From contig JBDUCV010000061.1 of the NCBI GenBank assembly GCA_040003255.1, positions 1 through 12,384 of the forward strand: a DNA stretch of 12,384 bases. The letters are read 5' to 3'. Source of the stretch: JBDUCV01 sp040003255 (GTDB lineage: Bacteria > Actinomycetota > Actinomycetes > Mycobacteriales > Jatrophihabitantaceae). A program made the position numbers and the translations under genes. Below the pieces are notes generated by a model. The model was given only the letters and a program-made list of their open reading frames with translations. It was not told the origin of the DNA and ran no database searches. This document shows positions 6,574 to 12,384 of the stretch, piece after piece. Position 1 is the stretch's first letter; each line of letters starts with the position of its first letter.

Positions 6574-6583
6574 GGAGCGAGCG

Positions 6584-8356
6584 GTGACTACGAGACGGCG
6601 TGGGACGCGATTGGCGAACCCCCTGGGTAGGCTGGCGTTCACCCTCGCCGTCTTTGTCGGCTCGGTTTGGCTCGGCATGCAATCGGCGTCGGCACACCCG
6701 ACGCTGCAGCGCAGCGAACCTGGAGCGAGCGCGCGCCTCCCTTCCGAGCCGGCCACCGTCGCGCTGTTCTTCGACGAGCCGGTCAATGTTGCTCTCGGAC
6801 GGCTGACGGTGCTCGGCCCCGGAGGTGCGCCGGTGTCTGCCGGTCACACAACGCGCGACGGCGGAAGGACCCTGACGATCGCCCTTCGCCCTGGCGCGGG
6901 CCTCGGGACCTATGTGGTCTCTTACCGAGCGATGTCGCCGGACAGCCACCCAATATCCGGCGGGTTCTTCTTCTTCGTAGGTTCAGCGGCCGCGGCCCGC
7001 AGTGACCGCCCTGCGGTCGCGTCGTCGCCGGCCGAGACTCGCGCCGCGCCCGAGAACCGGACGGTGAGCGCGGTCTACGCCGCGTGCCGCTACGCCGCCT
7101 TCATCGGGCTGGTGTTACTGGCGGGCAGCCTCGTCTTCCTCTTCGTGCTAGGCGCAGGCGGCGCCCCATCGCGCGTCGTTGTGCTCGCCTGGCTGGGGCT
7201 CGGTGTGGTGACGTGTGGGTCCGGGGGCGAGCTCGTGCTGCAAGTTCCGTATGCCGCCGGCACGCCGCTGTCGGGCATCACCCGCGCGGGCTTCGAGCAG
7301 GTCGTCAACACGTCCTTCGGCACGGCTCATCTGCTCAGGCTCGCGCTGCTCGCCCTGGCCGCGCCGCTGCTCGCTGCCTTCGAAGTCAGTGGTTCGGGCA
7401 TTCGGTATCCGCGCTGGGCCGCGGCATCCGCGGGGCCGCTGGGGCTGGCGCTCGCCCTCACGTGGGCCTACTCCGGGCACGCCGGGACGACGACGCCCGC
7501 CATCTCGGTGCCGAGCGACGTGATCCATTTGGCGGCTGTAGCCGTGTGGGTGGGCGGCCTGCTGGTGCTGGCGATAGCCGTACTGCCCGTGGCCGGAGCG
7601 CGGGAGTTGCGCGCGGCGCTGCCTCGTTGGTCGCTGGTCGCGATGGTATCCGTGCTGGCGCTGATCGTTAGCGGGATCGTGCAGGCGCTGCTGGAGTTGG
7701 ACGGCTGGTCGCGGCTGGTCGATACGGCGTACGGGCAGTTGCTGTTGGCGAAGACGGCGCTGCTCGCCGTCGTCCTGGCAGTCGCGGGCTATTCACGGCG
7801 GTGGGTGCAGCGGTGGTACGCGACCCGAGCGCCCCACGCCCCGCCGCAAATTGACCCATCCCGAGCGGACGTGCGCCGGCTGCGCCGTGCGGTCGTAGCC
7901 GAGAGCCTGCTTGCCACGGCCGCCGTCGGTGTCGCAGCCATGCTCATCGAGGCTGCGCCAGGACGCTCCGCCGAACCCACAGCACCCCAGGCAGCGCCGA
8001 TGCAGCCGGTCATAACGCGGCACGGCGCCTACGTCGCAACGGTGCGGCGCGGCGACGTCGTGATCCACCTGAAGGTGGACCCCGCAGTGGTCGGCGTCCA
8101 GTACATCTACCTCGACGCGACCCGCCCCGACGGCCGTCGAATCAAGGTGCGGCAATGGACGCTGACCATCTCGAAGGCTGCGCTCGGCATGGACCGCGTG
8201 GACATTCCGGTGCTCGTCGACGTCGGGGTCGGGCACCACTATGTCTACGGCTCGTTCACCATGACGACCGGAGGGATCTGGACGGTCGAAGTCACTGCCC
8301 GGACGAGCGGTGTCGACGAGACCGTGGTCAGCTGCCGGGTGGCGGTGCGGGAGTAG
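6584..8356 (+). CDS. CopC-CopD fusion copper-handling membrane protein
   Basis: 590 residues from the GTG at 6584, chosen for its GGAG six bases upstream and because it gives a clean signal peptide ending SASA before His38. The CopC domain (about 38-135) would have His38 as its mature N-terminal residue, plus Asp120 and His122 in SPDSHPISGG. These are the Cu(II) ligands of the CopC family. A CopD-type membrane domain with about eight helices spans roughly residues 160-415, with conserved His positions in TWAYSGHAG and DVIHLAAVAVWVGGLLVL. A last helix (about 436-455) leads to a C-terminal extracytoplasmic beta domain (about 470-590) resembling YtkA/FixH-like modules. CopC/CopD proteins bind periplasmic copper and are linked to its uptake. 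Divergence from ctaC suggests this one supplies copper to the oxidase (inference). A TTG start at 6536 is the alternative. Confidence 0.9.
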   Translation: MTTRRRGTRLANPLGRLAFTLAVFVGSVWLGMQSASAHPTLQRSEPGASARLPSEPATVALFFDEPVNVALGRLTVLGPGGAPVSAGHTTRDGGRTLTIALRPGAGLGTYVVSYRAMSPDSHPISGGFFFFVGSAAAARSDRPAVASSPAETRAAPENRTVSAVYAACRYAAFIGLVLLAGSLVFLFVLGAGGAPSRVVVLAWLGLGVVTCGSGGELVLQVPYAAGTPLSGITRAGFEQVVNTSFGTAHLLRLALLALAAPLLAAFEVSGSGIRYPRWAAASAGPLGLALALTWAYSGHAGTTTPAISVPSDVIHLAAVAVWVGGLLVLAIAVLPVAGARELRAALPRWSLVAMVSVLALIVSGIVQALLELDGWSRLVDTAYGQLLLAKTALLAVVLAVAGYSRRWVQRWYATRAPHAPPQIDPSRADVRRLRRAVVAESLLATAAVGVAAMLIEAAPGRSAEPTAPQAAPMQPVITRHGAYVATVRRGDVVIHLKVDPAVVGVQYIYLDATRPDGRRIKVRQWTLTISKAALGMDRVDIPVLVDVGVGHHYVYGSFTMTTGGIWTVEVTARTSGVDETVVSCRVAVRE

Positions 8357-8422
8357 ATCGTTCGCCGACACCGTCAGAGTGCTGGTGGCCCTGCCCATCG
8401 ATCCGCCGGCCGGCGCCGAGTC

Positions 8423-8920
8423 ATGACCACGACCGGATTCGCCCAGCGCATCGTCGGGCTGATCGGCTTCATGCTGGCGCCGGACGGCCGGGTGTGGTTC
8501 ACCGAGTTTGGGGCCGGGAAGGTGGGCGTGTTGGACCCCATGACGAGGCGGATCCGCGAGTACGCCGTGCCGGGCCGGCCGAACATCCCCGCCGTTGCGG
8601 TGGCCCCGGACGGCACCGTGTGGTTCACCTCGATCCAGGGCTCGTTGTACGGGCTGACGCCGTCATCCGGCAGACTTCGCAGGATCGTGTTGCCGGCGGC
8701 CGGCGATTACGGAATTGCCGTGTCCCATGACGGCCGGCTATGGGTGGGTCGCAACGGGGGGCGGACGATGTATGCGGTGCAAGCCGGTAGCGGCCGTGTA
8801 AGCACGCGGCGGCTGCCTGCGGGCAGTGCGCCGTGGTGGCCGGTGGTGGATTCGCGGGGTTACGTGTGGGTCGCGCTGGCCGGGGCACTCGTCGGGGGCG
8901 TGGCTCAGCTGGACCCGTGA
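8423..8920 (+). CDS. Short beta-propeller protein resembling part of a Vgb/NHL-type lyase
   Basis: 165 residues containing about four propeller blades, each with a PDGxVWFT-like core: APDGRVWFTEF (near 19), APDGTVWFTS (near 61), HDGRLWVGR (near 100) and a weaker SRGYVWVALA (near 143). The pattern is that of streptogramin B lyase (Vgb) and related propellers, which normally have about seven blades and some 290 residues. The catalytic His/Glu region of Vgb cannot be located, so lyase activity is doubtful. It has no signal peptide. The frame is open back to the copCD stop 66 bases upstream but offers no better start than ATG 8423, whose ribosome binding site is weak. It may be a truncated relic or a small scaffold protein, probably co-transcribed with copCD. 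Its end overlaps the converging gene by 16 bases. Confidence 0.65.
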   Translation: MTTTGFAQRIVGLIGFMLAPDGRVWFTEFGAGKVGVLDPMTRRIREYAVPGRPNIPAVAVAPDGTVWFTSIQGSLYGLTPSSGRLRRIVLPAAGDYGIAVSHDGRLWVGRNGGRTMYAVQAGSGRVSTRRLPAGSAPWWPVVDSRGYVWVALAGALVGGVAQLDP

Positions 8921-9300
8921 CCGTCTGAGCCGCGGTTCCGCTGCCCGGCTCGCGCCGCGAGGTAGCGGTTGTAGGCGTCCAACTCTTCCGCGTCGGCATC
9001 CGGCATGCCCGCTCGAGCGCCGCGTCGCTCGGCCGGGGCGGAAGTCCCAAAGGAGTGCGCGCCCGGCGCGGGGTCGCTCGTGCCGCGCGCTTCGTCGCGG
9101 ACCAGCTTCACCCAGAACCCGATGACCAGTAGTGCGAAGCTCGGCCACTCCAGGGCATAGCCGTAGCTGGGCATGTTGCCGCCCTCGGCGCGGTGCAGCT
9201 GCCACCAGCCGAGCGCGACGAAAAGCACGACGAGACACACCGCCACCGCATGTATGACCAGCCATCGCGAGACGAGCATCCGGCGCACACCGCCGAGCAT
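8905..9300 (-). CDS. Small two-helix membrane protein of an uncharacterised actinobacterial family
   Basis: 131 residues. Helix one is about 12-33 and ends in LGWWQLHRAE; helix two is about 51-66 in PSFALLVIGFWVKLV. A hydrophilic, charged tail follows, with the motif EELDAYNRYLAARA near the end. This arrangement (RW..H helix, LGxWQ..RA, EWP helix, LDxYNRYLA) is familiar from short actinobacterial proteins often annotated as hypothetical or, doubtfully, as a glucitol-operon regulator. No DNA-binding domain is visible. The RW and LGxWQ start resembles the first helix of SURF1-type oxidase assembly proteins, but the large SURF1 loop domain is missing. Either ATG 9298-9300 or the ATG seven codons later (9277-9279) could be the start; neither has a strong ribosome binding site. 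Function unknown. Confidence 0.75.
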   Translation of the reverse strand: MLGGVRRMLVSRWLVIHAVAVCLVVLFVALGWWQLHRAEGGNMPSYGYALEWPSFALLVIGFWVKLVRDEARGTSDPAPGAHSFGTSAPAERRGARAGMPDADAEELDAYNRYLAARAGQRNRGSDGHGSS

Positions 9301-9390
9301 AGAAATCCGGTGCCGAGGATGCGGTCAGATGACGAACCCGTCATCGGGGAGTCCACTAAATCCGGTCATAAGGGACGAAAAGGGCCCTCT

Positions 9391-9428
9391 GTGTACACCG
9401 TGCGTACAGGATGTGTACAGCGTGTACC
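9391..9428. promoter_or_regulatory. Array of four GTGTACA-like direct repeats, probable response-regulator operator
   Basis: GTGTACA (9391), GCGTACA (9402), GTGTACA (9413) and GTGTACC (9422) follow one another with starts 11, 11 and 9 bases apart, about one helical turn each. Regularly phased direct repeats are typical binding sites of OmpR/PhoB-type regulators. The array ends where the -35 element of the response-regulator promoter would be. That suggests autoactivation, with the regulator replacing a missing -35. The same array could also act on the divergent gene ending at 9300. Confidence 0.62.
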
Positions 9429-9450
9429 CACCAGTCGTTCAGCGTCGGCG

Positions 9451-9462
9451 TAGCTTGCGCCT
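9451..9462 (+). promoter_or_regulatory. Leaderless -10 element (TAGCTT) of the response-regulator operon
   Basis: TAGCTT fits the actinobacterial TANNNT -10 pattern. It ends six bases before the ATG at 9463, so transcription would begin at or very near the start codon. No ribosome binding site precedes that ATG, which fits a leaderless message. The -35 position (about 9428-9433) has no consensus and adjoins the repeat array. Confidence 0.6.
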
Positions 9463-10173
9463 ATGACATGCCTGGACCCCGCCGTCGAGACGTCGCTTCC
9501 AAGGCGCGACGCAGGCGTCCACACCGTCCTCGTCGTCGACGACGAAGCGCGCATCCGCTCGGTGGTGCAACGTGCACTGCAGTTCGAGGGGATCGAGACC
9601 CAGGGTGCCGCCGACGCGACAGCCGCCGCGGCAATGCTGTCGGCACGCGGCTACGACCTGGTGATCCTCGACCTCTTGATGCCGGGTAGTGATGGCTTCA
9701 GCCTGCTGCCCGAGATCAAGCGGCTGAATCCGGATCAGGCCGTGCTCGTACTTTCCTGTCTGACGGATGTATCGGCAAAGATCCGGGGGCTCAACCTCGG
9801 CGCCGACGACTACCTCGCAAAACCGTTCCACATCGAGGAGCTCCGCGCTCGGGTGCGCGCCCGGCTGCGCTCCTCGTCCCGGCACTGTCAGACGAAGCTA
9901 ACCCACGGTAGGCTGACCCTCGATCTTGTCAGCCACTGCGTCACTGCCGGGTCGCGGCGGGTCCAACTGGCCGAGCGCGAGTTCGAGTTGTTGTGCGAGC
10001 TAGTCAGTCACGCCGGTCAGGTTGTGACCAAGCGGCATCTGCTGTCGCAGGTGTGGGGGTACGTGCCCGACGAATCCTCGAACGTCGTCGACGTGTACGT
10101 CCGGCGGCTGCGTGCCCGACTCGGCGAGGAAGTGGTCGAGACCGTCCGCGGCGAGGGCTACCGTGTCGCCTGA
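9463..10173 (+). CDS. OmpR/PhoB-family response regulator
   Basis: 236 residues: a receiver domain (about 20-133) and a winged-helix DNA-binding domain (about 145-236). The phosphorylation site is Asp70 in VILDLLMPG. The acidic pair Asp26-Asp27 and Lys120 (LAKPF) complete the receiver active site. The switch Thr position is Ser98 in VLVLSCLTD, a conservative change. The effector domain ends in the typical VDVYVRRLRARLG and VRGEGYRVA. The start ATG 9463-9465 is set by the leaderless promoter; the first 18 residues are an unstructured extension before the receiver. The kinase gene begins inside its last codons, so the two are made together. Targets are not known; the repeat array upstream is the best candidate. 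Its pairing with ctaG suggests control of oxidase or copper assembly (inference). Confidence 0.95.
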   Translation: MTCLDPAVETSLPRRDAGVHTVLVVDDEARIRSVVQRALQFEGIETQGAADATAAAAMLSARGYDLVILDLLMPGSDGFSLLPEIKRLNPDQAVLVLSCLTDVSAKIRGLNLGADDYLAKPFHIEELRARVRARLRSSSRHCQTKLTHGRLTLDLVSHCVTAGSRRVQLAEREFELLCELVSHAGQVVTKRHLLSQVWGYVPDESSNVVDVYVRRLRARLGEEVVETVRGEGYRVA

Positions 10174-11251
10174 CGTGCGGAGCTCATTCCTGCGGCGTTA
10201 CAACTGGGAGCTGTGCTGGGGCCTCTGGGCGCTAGCCAACCTCCTCTGGATGAAGGGCAACCAGGACTGGATCAGCATTCCGTTCCACTTCATCTGGGTG
10301 GGCTTCACCGTCCTCTACGGATTCCGCGCCTGGTCGAACCGGCTGACCTGGGTGCTTGCCGGAGCGGTCGCTGTCTCGACGGGTTTGGTGCTCACGGATG
10401 CATGGGCCGACGGCAGCATGCCGGCGGACGAGGTGTACGAAGTTCCGCTGATGTTCGGCATGTTCCTTGCGATGATGCTGCACACCACTTGGCGCCGGGC
10501 GGCGATCGCCCAACTCGAGAAGCTGTCGGAGGAGAACGCCCAGATACTCGAGCGCGAGCGGCTCTTCGTGCAGAACGCGGCTCACGCGCTGCGCAGCCCG
10601 ATCACCGTCGCGCTCGCGCACGCGGAGATGCTGCAGATTACGGCCGACGACCCCTCGGTACGCGGCGACGCGGGTGTCGTCGTCGACGAGATCAACCGGT
10701 TGCGTCGGCTGGCTGACCGGCTGTTGCTGCTCGTGACCGTGGGCGCGCCGACCGCGCTGAACGTGGAACCGACCGAACTCGGACATCTCATTGACGACGC
10801 GGTGCGGCGATGGAGCCCCGTACCCCGGCGATGGAACGTGAACCGGCGCGACAACGTCACCGTGCTCGCCGACCCCGAACGGCTGACGCTCGCGTTGGAT
10901 ACGTTGATCGAAAACGCCGTCAAGGCGACCGGCGAAGGCGGCGCCATCGACTTGTCGGTGCGCCGCGAGCACGGTGACGCGGTGGTCGAGATCAGCGACG
11001 ACGGCCCGGGCATTCCACCGGAGATGCTCGACTCGATCTTCGAGCGCTTCACTCACGGAGCGGATCACGGAAGCAGCACGAGCGGTTTTGGGCTCGGCCT
11101 CTCCATCGTGCGGCCGATCGTCGAGATGCACGGCGGCACCGCCACCGCCCGCAATCGCGAGGGCGGGGGAGCGGTGTTCGAACTCCGGCTCAAGCGCTCG
11201 GACGAACGGCGTGAGCGCAACGAGCTGGCCGTCGCCCACAGCTTGTCCTGA
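10163..11251 (+). CDS. Membrane sensor histidine kinase with little extracytoplasmic domain
   Basis: 362 residues from GTG 10163, which has GAGGG five bases upstream and overlaps the regulator stop by 11 bases. An in-frame GTG at 10112 would add low-complexity residues and has no such site. Four predicted helices (about 15-30, 36-55, 61-78, 93-110) are joined by short loops, so no sizeable external sensor domain exists. A coiled linker (113-138) leads to the HisKA domain with phospho-acceptor His141 in AAHALRSPITVAL. The ATPase domain has the N box (Asn251 in LIENAVKAT), G1 (DDGPGIP, 279-285) and G2 (GFGLGLS, 308-314). Such short-loop kinases usually sense a signal within the membrane or at its surface. 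His42, Cys18 and many Trp residues in the helices are possible metal or redox contacts, but this is speculative. The last codon overlaps ctaG. Confidence 0.93.
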   Translation: MSPDVRSSFLRRYNWELCWGLWALANLLWMKGNQDWISIPFHFIWVGFTVLYGFRAWSNRLTWVLAGAVAVSTGLVLTDAWADGSMPADEVYEVPLMFGMFLAMMLHTTWRRAAIAQLEKLSEENAQILERERLFVQNAAHALRSPITVALAHAEMLQITADDPSVRGDAGVVVDEINRLRRLADRLLLLVTVGAPTALNVEPTELGHLIDDAVRRWSPVPRRWNVNRRDNVTVLADPERLTLALDTLIENAVKATGEGGAIDLSVRREHGDAVVEISDDGPGIPPEMLDSIFERFTHGADHGSSTSGFGLGLSIVRPIVEMHGGTATARNREGGGAVFELRLKRSDERRERNELAVAHSLS

Positions 11252-12075
11252 TGATCGCGACAGCGTCCGTCCCTTTCTCGCTCACGGCTGTCGCCCTCGG
11301 CTACACCGCAGCGGTTCGGCTGATCTGGCTGCGGCGCGGCCCGCATCTCGTGCCCCCGGCTCGCATCGCCTGCTTCGCGCTGGGGCTCGTGGTGCTGGCG
11401 GCCGCGCTCTCCGGTCCGCTCGACGACGGCGCGGACGAGCGCTTCTCGCTGCACATGCTGCAACACACGATGCTGATCCTCGTCGCGGCGCCGCTGCTCG
11501 TACTCGGGACGCCGGTCACCGTGCTCGTCCTAGCGCTTTCCGCCGAGCATCGGCGACGCACGACCACGGCGTTACTGCGCAGCCCCGCGGGTCGAGTTGC
11601 GTTCTCGCCGTCGTTCGCCTTGGCGACGTTCCTCGTTGTCCTCTGCGGCTCGCATCTGCCGGGGATCTATGACGCGGCGGTGGCGCACCAGGGCCTGCAC
11701 GCTCTCGAGCACCTCGCCTACCTGTTCACCGCGGCACTGTTCTGGATGTCGGTGCTCGGGGGCGATCCACGCCCGATGCGGCTTGGCCACCCAGCGCGAC
11801 TGCTGTACCTCTTCCTCGCTATGACGGCGATGGCGCTCATCGGCGTGGCGCTGACGATGACAAGCTCGCCGTTCTACCCGTACTACGTCACTGCAGCGCG
11901 CGACCGCGGGTATTCCGCGCTCGCCGACCAGCACACCGGGGGCGTGCTGATGTGGACCGCCGGCATGATCACCGTCGTTCCGGTAATGGCTGCCGTGGTT
12001 CTCGGGTGGCTGGCAGAGGACGAGCGCCGCACGGTCAGGCTGCAGCAGCGGCAGGACCTGCACCATATTCTCTGA
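11251..12075 (+). CDS. ctaG: CtaG-type cytochrome c oxidase assembly factor (caa3_CtaG family)
   Basis: 274 residues with about seven membrane helices. Family marks are the His-rich segments SLHMLQHTMLILVAAPLLVL (His68, His72), HALEHLAYLFTAALFW and ALADQHTGGVLMW near the C-terminus. These match the caa3-type CtaG family, needed to assemble caa3 oxidase in Bacillus and thought to act in copper insertion. It is unrelated to the Cox11 protein that shares the name. The start ATG 11251 shares one base with the kinase stop (TGATG), so it is translationally coupled to the two-component system. This puts an oxidase assembly factor under the direct control of the regulator pair. It presumably serves the oxidase encoded at 3021-6412. 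No terminator was recognised after its stop. Confidence 0.93.
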   Translation: MIATASVPFSLTAVALGYTAAVRLIWLRRGPHLVPPARIACFALGLVVLAAALSGPLDDGADERFSLHMLQHTMLILVAAPLLVLGTPVTVLVLALSAEHRRRTTTALLRSPAGRVAFSPSFALATFLVVLCGSHLPGIYDAAVAHQGLHALEHLAYLFTAALFWMSVLGGDPRPMRLGHPARLLYLFLAMTAMALIGVALTMTSSPFYPYYVTAARDRGYSALADQHTGGVLMWTAGMITVVPVMAAVVLGWLAEDERRTVRLQQRQDLHHIL

Positions 12076-12141
12076 ACCGCGCATGAGCCCGTCTCAATGG
12101 GGCGAACGTTGGCGCCTCTCGGCGCGGGCGTCTGGGTGCGC

Positions 12142-12279
12142 TTACTCGCCTGACCGACCGGGCCTTCTCGGTGGCAACCCGGTAGCGGCGATCTTGCGGC
12201 ACGCTGACCGCCGGCGGCTGATCGCCAGCTGCTCCCCCGTGGCGTCCAGGGACTGCCTGAGATAAACGGCTGCAGTAAT
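12142..12279 (-). pseudogene. Remnant of a large serine integrase N-terminus
   Basis: Read on the minus strand from 12279, the frame gives ITAAVYLRQSLDATGEQLAI, then SRRRSACRKIAATG, before losing similarity and stopping at TAA 12142. AVYLRQSxDxTGExLAIxRxxxxC is the start of phage-type serine integrases; the Ser of LRQS is the catalytic nucleophile. Only about 34 of the several hundred residues of such enzymes remain. There is no usable start codon at the expected place, although the frame stays open upstream. The rest of the 12076-12321 gap shows nothing else I can call. Confidence 0.55.
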
Positions 12280-12321
12280 CGATGAAGCGGCTTGGCCGGG
12301 CCGACCTGTTGGAGGTGCGCC

Positions 12322-12384
12322 ATGAGCGGACTGCTCGTCGGGTACGCCCGATGCTCCACCGATCAACAAGACCTCACCGCCCAA
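12322..12384 (+). CDS. Serine recombinase (resolvase/invertase family), 5' end only
   Basis: Twenty-one codons before the window ends. They read MSGLLVGYARCSTDQQDLTA and then Gln. The GYARxSTDxQDLTAQ pattern is the start of small serine recombinases such as Tn3-type resolvases and DNA invertases; Ser12 is the catalytic nucleophile. A strong GGAGG (12311-12315) sits six bases before the ATG. The gene points away from the integrase remnant, and both indicate a mobile-element boundary here. Whether it is a transposon resolvase, an invertase or an IS607-like enzyme cannot be told from this fragment. Confidence 0.82.
   Translation, partial: MSGLLVGYARCSTDQQDLTAQ

Noticed and set aside
6536..6583. 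TTG start extending the CopC-CopD protein by 16 residues
   Set aside because: No ribosome binding site precedes it, it would put an acidic segment before the signal peptide, and the GTG at 6584 has GGAG at good spacing.
8379..8426. 15-codon GTG frame ending in an ATGA overlap with the propeller gene
   Set aside because: Weak ribosome binding site and no recognisable peptide; kept only as a possible remnant or leader in the findings.
10232..11239. Minus-strand 335-codon open frame opposite the histidine kinase
   Set aside because: It mirrors the kinase codons, has no recognisable domain and no ribosome binding site.
12156..12184. ACCGGG/CCCGGT inverted repeat after ctaG as a possible terminator
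   Set aside because: The stem is only six bases with a long loop and no T-run, it falls inside the integrase remnant, and such repeats are common at this GC content.
1..12384. CRISPR arrays, tRNA or rRNA genes
   Set aside because: No regularly spaced repeat-spacer pattern and no tRNA or rRNA-like conserved segments were seen on either strand.

Overview
The window comes from a high-GC bacterium, most likely an actinomycete (Actinomycetota). The signs are the codon use, GTG starts, tightly overlapping genes, an actinobacterial-type oxidase subunit IV, and a leaderless promoter in front of a response regulator. I cannot assign a genus. The core is one aerobic-respiration and copper-handling locus of about 12 kb. 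Fragments of accessory genes lie at both edges: a PIN-domain (VapC-like) toxin tail on the left, a broken serine-integrase start and the first codons of an intact-looking serine recombinase on the right.

Left and centre (6412 down to 297, minus strand). Eight genes read in one direction: ctaC, ctaD, ctaE, ctaF, a 62-residue zinc-ribbon membrane protein, a blue-copper lipoprotein, ctaB and a TlpA-like thioredoxin. Stop and start codons overlap at most junctions (ATGA, TGATG or GTGA), so this looks like a single translationally coupled operon. It encodes a heme-copper oxygen reductase with all four subunits, plus heme O synthase and a thiol-redox helper. The oxidase is not standard. Subunit II carries an extra C-terminal type 1 (blue) copper domain after its CuA domain. 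Its usual aromatic electron-entry motif has Phe where Trp is normal. Subunit I has Leu where the K-channel Lys should be. No called protein contains a CxxCH heme c motif. Together with the separate cupredoxin lipoprotein, this suggests an oxidase fed by copper proteins instead of cytochrome c (inference).

Middle right (6413 to 9300). A short divergent control region leads to a CopC-CopD fusion on the plus strand, expected to handle copper at the membrane and so plausibly to supply the CuA, CuB and blue-copper sites. It is followed by a short four-blade beta-propeller protein resembling part of a Vgb-type lyase. A small two-helix membrane protein converges on it from the minus strand.

Right (9301 to 12075). 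A control region holds four GTGTACA-like repeats spaced about one helical turn apart, directly upstream of a leaderless -10 element. It drives an OmpR-type response regulator, a membrane histidine kinase with almost no extracytoplasmic domain, and a CtaG-type oxidase assembly factor. All three are translationally overlapped. The coupling of a two-component system to ctaG suggests it regulates oxidase or copper assembly (inference).

Heme A synthase (ctaA), a Sco protein and any bc1 genes are absent from the window.
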